Shown here piece by piece: positions 41,795-50,314 of a DNA stretch of 64,000 nt. Positions within the stretch are counted from its first letter, which is position 1. Each line of letters starts with the position of its first letter. Below the pieces are notes generated by a model. It was not told the origin of the DNA. It was given only the letters and a program-made list of their open reading frames with translations, and searched no databases. This DNA is from Nocardioides luteus (GTDB lineage: Bacteria; Actinomycetota; Actinomycetes; Propionibacteriales; Nocardioidaceae): positions 1,852,501 to 1,916,500 of the forward strand of contig NZ_JADOVJ010000001.1 of the NCBI RefSeq assembly GCF_015752315.1. Reading direction: 5' to 3'. Position numbers and translations under genes: made by a program.

Positions 41795-43246
41795 TCAGGG
41801 CTCGTAGGTCTCCCGCTCGGTGCGGAAGTACGGGACGCGCCGAACGTAGGCTCCGACGATGAGCGCGAGGACCCCGACGGCACCTATCCCAGCGAGAGTC
41901 CACTTCGAGGCGGCGGTCAGGTCACCTATGGACAGGATGGCGATGTAGGCGAGGACGGCTGCCGCTGCGACGGGAAGGACGCCTACGAGCAACGCGTCCG
42001 TGAAGCTGCGGGTAAGCAGCCGGCGGTAGTACCACGTCATGGTGACTGCGGTCGCAGCGTAGAACAGGGCGAAGAGGACGCCGACGGTTCCCAGCGCGGT
42101 GTCGAATGCCCCTGCGACGCTGGACAGCGACACGTAAAGCCAACAACCGACGATCGCAGCGGCGCCGAAGATCGTGGTCGCCACGGCGGGCGTATGACGA
42201 CGCGGATCGATCTTGCCGAGGATCTTCGGCAGGACGCGGTCCCTGCCCATCGAGTAGGAGATGCGCGCCGCCGAGACGAGGCATGCTTGCGTCGTTCCGA
42301 GGATCGATAGGACGATGGCGAGCGCCATCAGTTTGTCCCATGGCTCTCCGACGAGTTCGCCTGCGATGAACACGAGGGCGGACTCGCCGGCTTCCTCGAT
42401 GCCCGAGCGCGGGGCAGCGCCCTGCAGCGTGATGATCATCGTGGTGTAGATGACACCGAGGATGGCGACGGCGATCAGTCCCGCGTTGCCGGGATTGGTC
42501 TCCGGTCGCTCGGTCTCTTCGCTGATGTAGATCGCGGTGTCCCACGCCGCGAACAGATAGACCGCGAGCAGCATTCCGGCCACAAGGCTGCCCTCGCCCC
42601 CGACACCGGAGAGGGAGAACCACTCCCAGGAAGGTTGCACCGTGCCCTCGCGCTGCTGGATGAACACCACGACCACACCAGCGATGCAGAAGCCGGCGAG
42701 GATGGAGTACTCGATCGCCGCGATGATCAGTTGGAATCGGGCGCTTGCGCGCATCCCGTAGACGGCTGTCGCAGTGACAGCCCCGCCGAGGAGCGTCGCC
42801 GAGATGATCTCGCCGATGGCGCTCGACGTGTCAGCGACGCCGAGCATCGTGAGCACGGCGGGGCCGATCGGGAGAATGTCGCTGATCGTGGCCAGGACGA
42901 ATGCGGCGAGCATCGTCCATCCGACGAGGAAGCCGAAGTACGGATGGACCGCCCGTGCAACCCAGGTGAAGGCGCCGCCGGTGTCTTGCTCCCATAGATT
43001 GAGCCGCTGGTAGGCAAGAGCGATGGCCAGCATCACCGCAGTTGTGAGCAGCACGGCGACGCCACCACCGTATGCCGAGGCGACGATGAGTGGACCGATG
43101 GCGAGGGCAGTGGCTTGGCCAGGTGCTGACGCCGCGATCGCCATGATCGTGCTCGCCGCGAGGCTGACGGCACTACGCTCGAGCGCCGGCGCCTCCGCTG
43201 TCGGGGAGGCGGGCAGTCCCGTCGAGTCGATTCCCGGTGTCTCCAT
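41795..43246 (-). CDS. APC-family permease (third copy)
   Basis: The 483-residue protein has 12 predicted membrane helices. TIMAIAASAPGQATALAIG lies near residue 33 and WEQDTGGAFTWVARAVHPYFGF near residue 88, an APC consensus. SEETERPETNPGNAG marks the loop after helix 6. It is a more distant relative of the two other permeases and lacks the TetR-type operator. It probably imports an amino acid or amine under control of the neighbouring GntR regulator. Confidence 0.88.
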   Translation of the reverse strand: METPGIDSTGLPASPTAEAPALERSAVSLAASTIMAIAASAPGQATALAIGPLIVASAYGGGVAVLLTTAVMLAIALAYQRLNLWEQDTGGAFTWVARAVHPYFGFLVGWTMLAAFVLATISDILPIGPAVLTMLGVADTSSAIGEIISATLLGGAVTATAVYGMRASARFQLIIAAIEYSILAGFCIAGVVVVFIQQREGTVQPSWEWFSLSGVGGEGSLVAGMLLAVYLFAAWDTAIYISEETERPETNPGNAGLIAVAILGVIYTTMIITLQGAAPRSGIEEAGESALVFIAGELVGEPWDKLMALAIVLSILGTTQACLVSAARISYSMGRDRVLPKILGKIDPRRHTPAVATTIFGAAAIVGCWLYVSLSSVAGAFDTALGTVGVLFALFYAATAVTMTWYYRRLLTRSFTDALLVGVLPVAAAAVLAYIAILSIGDLTAASKWTLAGIGAVGVLALIVGAYVRRVPYFRTERETYEP

Positions 43247-43558
43247 GGCTCAGCCCCTCCGGGAACGGCGCATCATCGGCAGGCTCCGACACATGGTGGC
43301 CGAGTCTGCTGTCCTGTCAGGCTTCGTTGCGGTGTAGATGGTCATCGTCACGCCCCTTAAATGGAGTCTGATAGACTCAGTTTTGTAACGGAAGCCGAGA
43401 TTGGCTGTCAATACCTGCGTTGCATGCCCGACGGGCCAGAGGAAAAGGTTGTGGACGAGTCCATTACGCCGAATCGGCTCTGATTGGATCAGGCTCGGGG
43501 CGGATGAGCCGACTGCATCCTGAGTAGTTCCCGAAGTCACGCGAAGCGAGGAGTTCCT
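43247..43558. other. Divergent control region without genes
   Basis: The 312 bp between the APC permease and the patatin gene contain a palindrome at 43364 and an A/T-richer stretch around it. No ORF in this stretch carries a family signal. Confidence 0.6.
43364..43378. promoter_or_regulatory. Palindromic operator, candidate GntR site
   Basis: GAGTCTGATAGACTC is a perfect inverted repeat with 6-bp arms and a three-base centre. It stands 118 bp before the permease start. FCD-type GntR proteins bind short palindromes of this size, and the only GntR gene in the window is 1.7 kb away. Confidence 0.5.
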
Positions 43559-44410
43559 ATGTCAGATTCCACTCGATCGTCCTCACGGGCACTTGTGCTC
43601 GGCGGGGGCGGAGTGACGGGCATCGCCTGGGAAGTCGGTGTTCTCGACGGGCTCCGCTCTCGAGGAATCGACTGGAACAGGGCGACCTCGATCATCGGAA
43701 CCTCAGCCGGATCATTTGTCGGTGTTGCGGTCGCCAGCGGCTACGACCTGCACAAGTTGTACGGCGCTCAGCTGGCGCCTGACGACAACGAGGTGGACGT
43801 CGCGGCGTCCGAGGCGACGATGGCGGCTTGGTGGGACGCGCTCGAGGAGGGCGGTGATGATCCAAGGAAGGTCGGCGCGGCGATGGGCCGGATCTCCAAA
43901 GCAGACCCGGAACCTGTTCCAGCGGCCGTCCGGCGCAGGGTCGTCGCCTCGCGTCTGGTTGCCGATGACTGGCCCACGACTCTGAAGGTGACCGCGATCG
44001 ACGCCGACACCGGGGAGCTTCACTTGTTCGACGCGAACTCGGGTGTTCCGCTCGCCAACGCGGTCGCTGCCAGCGGGGCGGTCCCTGGCGTCTGGCCGAT
44101 CGAAAACTTCCAGGGCCGTTTCTGGGTGGACGGCGGCATGGTCTCCACCACGAACGCGCGCCGAGCTGCCGGGCATGACCGAATCGTCATCCTCGCGCCG
44201 ATGCCTGCCGGTTACGGGCAGATTCCCGGCGCCGTAGCAGACGCCGATTCGCTGGCTGAGCATGCCGAGGTCTGTCTCATCACACCGAACGAATACAGCA
44301 TTGAGGCTATCGGCCCGAACCCTTACGACCCCGAACGCCGTGCGGCCGCAGCGCAGGCCGGCTGGGCACAGGGTGAGGCCTTGGCTGACAAGGTTTCCAC
44401 GGTCTGGTAG
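43559..44410 (+). CDS. Patatin-like phospholipase/acylhydrolase
   Basis: The 283-residue protein has the patatin features in order: oxyanion hole GGGGVTGIAWEVGVLDGL at residue 14, the nucleophile Ser in IIGTSAGSFVGV near 48 and the catalytic Asp in FWVDGGMVSTTNA near 190. It lacks a signal peptide. It hydrolyses acyl esters of lipids, probably in the cytoplasm or at the membrane. GCGAGGAG precedes the ATG. It stands alone, head-to-head with the permease and tail-to-tail with the PucR gene. Confidence 0.9.
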   Translation: MSDSTRSSSRALVLGGGGVTGIAWEVGVLDGLRSRGIDWNRATSIIGTSAGSFVGVAVASGYDLHKLYGAQLAPDDNEVDVAASEATMAAWWDALEEGGDDPRKVGAAMGRISKADPEPVPAAVRRRVVASRLVADDWPTTLKVTAIDADTGELHLFDANSGVPLANAVAASGAVPGVWPIENFQGRFWVDGGMVSTTNARRAAGHDRIVILAPMPAGYGQIPGAVADADSLAEHAEVCLITPNEYSIEAIGPNPYDPERRAAAAQAGWAQGEALADKVSTVW

Positions 44411-44472
44411 GAGTCGCTTTGAGGCCCCGCGTGCCTTGAAGCAAGCGCGCTGCGAGGCCGGGCTCAAACAGG

Positions 44473-46026
44473 TCAGGTGAGCGCGTCGGCCTGGAGGGCG
44501 AGAAAGAGATCGACTCTGCCGGCGGTGGTCCTTACGTCCCGATGCGTGAGCTCGGTGAGTTTCGCCAGTCTGTTGCGGAGCGTGTTGACGTGGATGTGCA
44601 GCCGGTCAGCTGTGGCTCCGTAGTGACCGTCGAGCTCCAGGAACGCGCGGAGCGTGGATTCGAGGTCCCGGTTGCGGTCCTGTGCTCGAAGCTCGCCCAG
44701 TACGCCGCGGGCGAACCGGGCGAGCGTCTCGCGCTCGAGCATCGCGAGCAGCAGCCGGTGGCTGTCGACGTCGCCGAACTCCTGCACCACCGGCCCGTCC
44801 GGCTGTGCCTGCATGGCGCGGTACGTCTCTCGGGCCTGCATGAGGATGACGCCGAGGCCGACAGAGGTCGGGCTCACGCCACCGATCGCGACCAGGGCGC
44901 GGCCTGAGTCGCGGGCACGGGAGAGCCTGCGTTGCAGCTCCTCGCCGACGGTGCGAAGCGACCTCCGCTCTGCTCTCGGCCAGGAGACGAACGCGATCGT
45001 CTCCCGTGACCCGCCGGTGACCAGGGAGGCGAGTCCCTGGTCGAGGAGGAGGTCGGTGACCGCCTCGGCGTCGTGCGAGATCTGTCCAGTGCCAGTGGAC
45101 GGCCCTGCGATCGCCAGGACCGCCACCGGACTGGTCGGATCGACGCCGAAGGCGCGCAGGCGTTCGGCGGCATCGGTATCCCGGGTGGATCCCGCCTGGA
45201 CCATGTCGAGGACCTCTGCTGCGAATCGCTGCTCGATCGCGTGCACGGCCTGTTGCTTGGCTGCTTCGAGGCTGAGGTAGGTGCCGGCCTGCTCGAGGGC
45301 CGTCACCTCGTCGGGCAGCAGCTCCTTGTAGCGCCGGAGGCAGAAGAGGCCTGCCTCGACGTCGGCGACGGCGGTGACGAGGAAGATCGAGGCCGTCGTC
45401 CCGTCGAGGTCGGCCTCGAGGGGAGGTGGGTGTCGAGTCAGTGCGCGCGTAGCGTCTCTCAGCTGGGCGGGGGAGAGGCTGGCGTTCACACTGGCGAGTT
45501 GGCGGCCCGTCCGGTCGACCACGACCAGTGGGAGGTCGTGCTCTCGTCGTACCACCTGGAGGATCCCGGCCGCTCCCGCCCCGCGCGAGATCGCCGAGGC
45601 CAAAGCTCCGGTGCGACGTACGGTCCCGGAGAGGTCGCTGAGACGCGATTCCGCGAGTAGTGTCGCCGCTGCTCGGGTGACTGCGGTGAAGGGCACCTCG
45701 ACGGAGATCTCCGCGAGCGGCATTCCGGCTCTCCTACATGCCTCGATCAGCTCAGGCGGGGTGGCGGGGGTCTCCTTGCGCAGGCCGAAGACGATGCCGG
45801 CGGCGTCCGCGCGATGTACGGCGTCGACGAAGGACGTCGGGTCGGCCTCGTCGAGCCAGACCCCGTTGGTGAGGACCAGCTCACCGGGACGGACGTACGG
45901 CCCCGGGTCGGCCAGCTCGGTGTTGTGCAGCCAGAGCAGCTCTCGATCAGCGCCCTCTCCGTCGCCCGGAACGAGCAGGGTGAGTTCGAGATCAGCCTGC
46001 TGCAGCAGGCGGCGTAGCGACAGCAT
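44473..46026 (-). CDS. PucR-family transcriptional regulator
   Basis: The 517-residue protein has the PucR N-terminal ligand domain in residues 1-125 (VRPGELVLTNGVWL, AGIVFGLRKETPATPPELIEAC). A GGDEF-like middle region follows, and the C-terminal HTH_30 contains YGATADRLHIHVNTLRNRLAKL. Family members answer to purine-breakdown or amine metabolites. It diverges from the DUF1989-amidase-OYE-deacetylase operon, its likely target, over 113 bp. Confidence 0.9.
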   Translation of the reverse strand: MLSLRRLLQQADLELTLLVPGDGEGADRELLWLHNTELADPGPYVRPGELVLTNGVWLDEADPTSFVDAVHRADAAGIVFGLRKETPATPPELIEACRRAGMPLAEISVEVPFTAVTRAAATLLAESRLSDLSGTVRRTGALASAISRGAGAAGILQVVRREHDLPLVVVDRTGRQLASVNASLSPAQLRDATRALTRHPPPLEADLDGTTASIFLVTAVADVEAGLFCLRRYKELLPDEVTALEQAGTYLSLEAAKQQAVHAIEQRFAAEVLDMVQAGSTRDTDAAERLRAFGVDPTSPVAVLAIAGPSTGTGQISHDAEAVTDLLLDQGLASLVTGGSRETIAFVSWPRAERRSLRTVGEELQRRLSRARDSGRALVAIGGVSPTSVGLGVILMQARETYRAMQAQPDGPVVQEFGDVDSHRLLLAMLERETLARFARGVLGELRAQDRNRDLESTLRAFLELDGHYGATADRLHIHVNTLRNRLAKLTELTHRDVRTTAGRVDLFLALQADALT

Positions 46027-46055
46027 GGATGTGATTATCCACTGCCGTCGCGGTC

Positions 46056-46069
46056 ATGTCTGTTGACAT
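46056..46069. promoter_or_regulatory. Inverted repeat in the pucR-DUF1989 control region
   Basis: ATGTC and GACAT are separated by TGTT. The TTGACA at 46063-46068 inside it could be a plus-strand -35 box. It is a candidate PucR site for the divergent operon. Confidence 0.4.
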
Positions 46070-46139
46070 CTCCAATGACTGGGGCATGCCGATGCGGGTT
46101 TTCTAGGAGCTCGACCAGTACGTCACTGAAGGGACCCTC

Positions 46140-46772
46140 TTGACCGCCATCACCCTCGTTGCGCGCACCGGCCGGGCCTTCCGGCTCGGTGTCGGTGACT
46201 CGATCACCATCGTCAACCTGTACGGCCAGCAGGTGGTCGACACCTGGGCGATCAGCCCCGTCGACCCGTCGACCGTGCTCTCGATGGCCCACACCCGGAT
46301 GGCGACCGGCAAGCTGGCCGTCCAGGAGGGGGACGTCTTGGTCGACTCCGACCGGGAGCCGATGGTGCTGCTCGAGTCAGACACGTCCGAAGGTCGCCAC
46401 GACACCCTGATTCCGGCGTGTGACCCGGCCCGATACCGGCAGCTGGGCGTCGTCGGCCATCACGACAGCTGCGCGGCCAACTTCCGTGATGCGCTGCAGG
46501 AACTGGCCGTCCCGCTGCCGAGTCAGGTCCCCCAGCCCCTCAACCTGTTCATGAACGTCCCCGTGGCCGGCGACGGCACCCTCGTCATCGAGCCCCCGAT
46601 GAGCCGCCCGGGCGACCGCGTCGCGCTGCGTGCCCTCCAGCCGCTCGTGCTGGTGCTCTCGGCCTGTCCGCAGGATCTGGCGCCGACCAACGGTGCGCAT
46701 CACGCGCCCCGTGATGTCGAGCTGCTTCTGCGGCCGTCCTTCGACCAGGTGGGCGGGCTGCCGTCGTCATGA
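46140..46772 (+). CDS. DUF1989 (urea-carboxylase-associated) family protein
   Basis: The 210-residue protein matches DUF1989. RTGRAFRLGVGDSITIVNLYGQQVVDTWAI lies near the start, HTRMATGKLAVQEGD near residue 51, and the probable metal-binding segment VVGHHDSCAANF near residue 108. The C-terminal SACPQDLAPTNG is conserved. Family members accompany urea/allophanate, guanidine and amine breakdown; no enzymatic role is firmly known to me. The TTG start has GAAGGGA upstream. Its stop overlaps the amidase ATG. Confidence 0.85.
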   Translation: MTAITLVARTGRAFRLGVGDSITIVNLYGQQVVDTWAISPVDPSTVLSMAHTRMATGKLAVQEGDVLVDSDREPMVLLESDTSEGRHDTLIPACDPARYRQLGVVGHHDSCAANFRDALQELAVPLPSQVPQPLNLFMNVPVAGDGTLVIEPPMSRPGDRVALRALQPLVLVLSACPQDLAPTNGAHHAPRDVELLLRPSFDQVGGLPSS

Positions 46773-48130
46773 TCGCCGAGACGATGTCGAGATACGGTCG
46801 GCTGGAAGGCACACCGGCGGACGCGCTCGACGACGTTCTGCGCTGCCTCCTGGACCAGGAGCATGTGTTCACGCGTCTGCTGGCCGACGAGGCGCGCGAG
46901 CAGGCGGCGGCGTCCACAGGTCGCTGGCGAGATGGCCGTCCAGCCGGACGTCTCGACGGCGTTCCTGTCGCTGTCAAGGACTGCATCGACGTGGTCGGCG
47001 TGCCCACGACGAACGGGTCGGTTGCCAATGCGTCGTCGGCGCCGGCCGCTCGCGACGCGACGATCGTCGATGCGCTGCGAGCGAGCGGCGCGGTCCTGAT
47101 CGGGAAGACGAACCTCAGCGAGCTCGCATTCTCGGGGATCGGGACCAATCCGCACTTCGGATCACCGATCAACCCCCTCTCGCGCGACGAGCCGCTGATC
47201 ACCGGAGGGTCCTCCTCGGGGTCTGCGGCAGCGGTCGCTTCGGGGTACGTCGACGTGGCCCTTGGCACCGACACCTCGGGGTCGGTCCGGGTGCCGGCCG
47301 CGTTCTGCGGGATCGTCGGCTACAAGGCATCCGAAGGTCGCTTCTCCCGCCAAGGCGTACGGCGGCTCTCGCCCACCTTGGACAGCATCGGCTTCCTCAC
47401 TCCGACCGCGGCAGACCTTGCCTACGTTGTCGCCGCTCTCGATCCGCGTACCGGATCTGCAGGTCTTCAGGCGGCGCCCAGGCAAGCACGGTTGGTGGTG
47501 CCGGACGACGAGGTGGTCGCAGACGTGGCTCCCGAGGTGGCTGCCTGGTTCTGCGAGGCAGTGGAGGAGGTCGCCGGGCTCGAGGGTGTTCGAGTCGAGC
47601 GGCGTCGTCTGCCCGTGCTCGCCGAGGCCCAAGAACTGATGGACCGTCACGGGACCCTGGTCGCGGCCGAGGCCTTCACCGAGTACGGCCGACTTCTCCA
47701 CGCGTCGACGGAGGGGTTGCTCGATCCCGCCGTTGCTCGCCGGCTTCGTGTCGCGGCAGGCGTTGTTTCCACCATCGGCCCGGTGGGTGCGCGGATGATC
47801 GAGCTGCGGCAGCGGGTGGCGGTCGAGCTCGACGGCGCCCTGCTGCTGTGCCCCACGGTCCGTGATGCTCCGCCGGCGGTCTCGGTGGTCACCGCCTCGG
47901 CGGACGCGTTCGATCGCTGGAACGCTCGGATCCTGCGTACGACCATGCTCCTCAGCTATCTCGGCATGCCTGGTGTGAGCGTGCCCCGAGGCAGCGGCCG
48001 CAGGCGGGGCCTCGGCTTCCTTGTGTCTGCGCCTGCTGGCCACGACCACGACGTCATCCGGGCAGCCCGGCTGCTCGACGACATGCCCAAGCAAACGTCC
48101 CCAAGAGAACAGATAGGAACTGTCCGATGA
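46769..48130 (+). CDS. Amidase (amidase-signature family)
   Basis: The 453-residue protein has the Ser-cisSer-Lys triad. The Lys is in VPVAVKDCIDVVGVPT near residue 72. GGSSSGSAAAVASG near residue 150 holds the cis-Ser and GTDTSGSVRVPAAFCGIVG near residue 170 holds the nucleophile Ser. It releases ammonia or an amine from an amide. The ATG overlaps the DUF1989 stop by four bases, and its own stop overlaps the OYE ATG. In allophanate-like pathways such amidases follow carboxylases, but no carboxylase is present here. Confidence 0.9.
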   Translation: MIAETMSRYGRLEGTPADALDDVLRCLLDQEHVFTRLLADEAREQAAASTGRWRDGRPAGRLDGVPVAVKDCIDVVGVPTTNGSVANASSAPAARDATIVDALRASGAVLIGKTNLSELAFSGIGTNPHFGSPINPLSRDEPLITGGSSSGSAAAVASGYVDVALGTDTSGSVRVPAAFCGIVGYKASEGRFSRQGVRRLSPTLDSIGFLTPTAADLAYVVAALDPRTGSAGLQAAPRQARLVVPDDEVVADVAPEVAAWFCEAVEEVAGLEGVRVERRRLPVLAEAQELMDRHGTLVAAEAFTEYGRLLHASTEGLLDPAVARRLRVAAGVVSTIGPVGARMIELRQRVAVELDGALLLCPTVRDAPPAVSVVTASADAFDRWNARILRTTMLLSYLGMPGVSVPRGSGRRRGLGFLVSAPAGHDHDVIRAARLLDDMPKQTSPREQIGTVR

Positions 48131-49254
48131 CCGACACCCCCGACCGACACCCAGCTCTCCAGGCCCGCTCGCTGGGCTCGATGGATCTCGCCAACCGGCT
48201 CGTCGTCGCGCCGATGACACGCATCTCAGCGACGCCCGAGGGCGTGCCCACAGGGCTGATGGCCGAGTACTACGCCGAGTTCGCTGCAGGTGGGTTCGGT
48301 CTCGTCATCACCGAGGGCATCTATCCCGATGCGGCGTACAGCCAGGGGTACCTGAACCAGCCGGGTCTGGTCACCCAGGAGCATGTCGCCGGGTGGCGAG
48401 CCGTCACCGACCGGGTGCATGCCCAGGGAGCCCGCATCGTCGCCCAGCTCATGCACGCCGGTGCGCTCTCTCAGGGCAACCCCCACCGCGAGGAGACGTT
48501 GGCGCCGTCGGCGGTCCAGCCACGCGGCACCATGATGCCGGCGTACGGCGGCAGTGGTCCATGGCCGCTGCCGCGCGAGGCCACCGGCGACGACATCGCC
48601 GAGGTGGTCGAGGGTTTCGCCGCTGCTGCCCGCAACGCCGCCGAGGCGGGCTTCGACGGCATCGAGGTGCACGCCGCCAACGGGTATCTGCTCGACCAGT
48701 TCGTCACCGAGTACACCAACCGGCGGACCGACGACTACGGAGCCTCGACAGCCAACCGCATCCGACTGACCGCGGAGGTCGTCGAGAGGATCGCCGCGGA
48801 GGCGCCCGAGGGCTTCACCGTCGGCGTCCGGGTATCGCAGACCAAGGTCAACGACGTGGTCTATCGCTGGTCGGGCGGTGCCGAGGACGTCGTCGTCATC
48901 GCCGAGGCTCTCGCGAAGGCGGGCGCCCACTACATCCATGTCGCGAGCGAAGGACGGTCCTGGTTCGAAACCGCTCAGCTCGACGACGGCTCGACCGTCA
49001 CCGGGCTGATAAGCGAGATCTCGGCGCTCCCGGTCATCGCCAACGGTGGCATGCACAAGCAGGACCAGGCGGCACGCGTGCTGACCGAGGGACACGCCGA
49101 CTTCCTGGCCATCGGCCACGCGGCGCTCGCGAACCCGGACCTCCCGCGTCGGCTGGCCAGCGGCGAGGAGCTGTCCGAGTTCGACCCGGCGATGCTGAGG
49201 CCGAGTGTCACAATCGAGTCCAGCATCCGGTGGCGACAGGCAGGTCGAGCATGA
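48127..49254 (+). CDS. Old Yellow Enzyme-family FMN oxidoreductase
   Basis: The 375-residue TIM-barrel flavoprotein has RLVVAPMTRISATPEG near residue 22, IVAQLMHAGALS near residue 108, HAANGYLLDQFVTEYTNRRTDDYG near residue 180 and the FMN phosphate site around VIANGGMHKQDQA near residue 305. OYE-type enzymes reduce activated double bonds with NAD(P)H or demethylate N-methyl groups. It is coupled to both neighbours by 4-nt overlaps, which places it in the same pathway as the amidase and the deacetylase-type hydrolase. Confidence 0.92.
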   Translation: MTDTPDRHPALQARSLGSMDLANRLVVAPMTRISATPEGVPTGLMAEYYAEFAAGGFGLVITEGIYPDAAYSQGYLNQPGLVTQEHVAGWRAVTDRVHAQGARIVAQLMHAGALSQGNPHREETLAPSAVQPRGTMMPAYGGSGPWPLPREATGDDIAEVVEGFAAAARNAAEAGFDGIEVHAANGYLLDQFVTEYTNRRTDDYGASTANRIRLTAEVVERIAAEAPEGFTVGVRVSQTKVNDVVYRWSGGAEDVVVIAEALAKAGAHYIHVASEGRSWFETAQLDDGSTVTGLISEISALPVIANGGMHKQDQAARVLTEGHADFLAIGHAALANPDLPRRLASGEELSEFDPAMLRPSVTIESSIRWRQAGRA

Positions 49255-50120
49255 ACAGCGAGGCGTGGCGCGGGACGGTCGCCGCGGTGGCGACCCTGAC
49301 GTTCGACGTCGATGCCGAGACTCCCGTCCTCGCCGCGGGCGGTCGCTACTCCCGACACCTGACCACGATGTCGCACCAGGCTTACGGGCCCGATGTGGGA
49401 GTGCCGCGGATCCTCGATCTGCTCGACGACCTCGAGGTCCCGGCCACCTTCTTCGTCCCCGGCTGGGTCGCTGAGAAGCGACCTCGGCTGGCAGCGAGCA
49501 TCATCGAGCGAGGGCATGAGGTGGCACATCACTCCTACAGCCACCGGACCGCGACGGAGATGTCGGAGCAGGCCCAGCGCGACGACTTCGAACGAGCGCT
49601 TGCGGTGTTCGAGCGCCAGGGCATCGAGGTGACCGGATATCGCGCTGCCATGTGGCAGACGACCTCCACCACGATGGAGCTGTTGGCCGAGCACGGCATG
49701 TCCTACGACTCGTCGATGATGGCGGACGATCGTCCCTACCTGCTCAAGCTCGGTGACACCGATGTCGTGGAGCTGCCGGTCCACTGGTCGCTCGACGACT
49801 GGGAGCAGTACGCCTTCCTGCCCGAGCCTGTCGTCGGCGGCATCATCGAGGCGCCGTCGAAGGTCTTCGACATGTGGCGCGACGAGCTCCAGGGGATGAG
49901 CGAGTACGGCTGCCTGTTCAACCTGTGCCTGCATCCGTTCCTCACCGCGCGGCCGGGCCGGTTGGCCGTCGTGCGACGTCTGGTCGAGTGGGCGCGCGAT
50001 CGCGGTGACATCTCTTTCGAGAGGTGTCGTGACGTCGCGGCTCGTGTGGCGGAGGTCGGCGGCGTACGTGAGGTCTATCCGGCCCACACCGAGATCGACC
50101 CGAACACCTATCCGGACTGA
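49251..50120 (+). CDS. Polysaccharide-deacetylase-fold hydrolase (PuuE/cyclic-imide-like)
   Basis: The 289-residue protein has the NodB motif 1 as TLTFDVDAETP near residue 16, with TFFVPGWVAEKRP near residue 64 and motif 2 as HEVAHHSYSHRT near residue 85. The C-terminal FNLCLHPFLTARPGRL provides a further His. The alternative PgdA/PuuE branch of this fold hydrolyses allantoin or cyclic imides rather than sugars. No signal peptide is present, and the operon is nitrogen-catabolic, so I favour a ring-opening hydrolase. The ATG overlaps the OYE stop by four bases. Confidence 0.85.
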   Translation: MNSEAWRGTVAAVATLTFDVDAETPVLAAGGRYSRHLTTMSHQAYGPDVGVPRILDLLDDLEVPATFFVPGWVAEKRPRLAASIIERGHEVAHHSYSHRTATEMSEQAQRDDFERALAVFERQGIEVTGYRAAMWQTTSTTMELLAEHGMSYDSSMMADDRPYLLKLGDTDVVELPVHWSLDDWEQYAFLPEPVVGGIIEAPSKVFDMWRDELQGMSEYGCLFNLCLHPFLTARPGRLAVVRRLVEWARDRGDISFERCRDVAARVAEVGGVREVYPAHTEIDPNTYPD

Positions 50121-50150
50121 CGGTCCAACTGCACCAAGCAGGCCATCCAT

Positions 50151-50179
50151 GGCGCCTGGCGGGCTTCCCGCCGGGCGCC
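50151..50179 (+). terminator. Hairpin with T-run after the deacetylase-type gene
   Basis: GGCGCCTGGCGGG and CCCGCCGGGCGCC pair over 13 bp with one G-T wobble and a three-base loop. TTT follows. It ends the DUF1989 operon, so the NCS1 permease gene has its own promoter. Confidence 0.85.
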
Positions 50180-50254
50180 TTTCTGCTGTGCTCGCGCACG
50201 GACCCGCGGCCGATGAGAATGTACAGCGAGAACGCCTAGATGCTGTGTGAATGT

Positions 50255-50289
50255 CCACTGACGGCCATGCGGGGCCAGTGATTCAGTGG
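50255..50289 (+). promoter_or_regulatory. Structured leader before the NCS1 permease gene
   Basis: CCACTGA (50255-50261) pairs with TCAGTGG (50283-50289), and GGCC at 50263 with GGCC at 50273 inside it. The fold ends about 25 bases before the ATG, next to the AGGAGG site. It could control translation or be a protein-binding site. I do not recognise a known riboswitch. Confidence 0.35.
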
Positions 50290-50314
50290 CGGTCATCACA
50301 TCAGGAGGATCATC

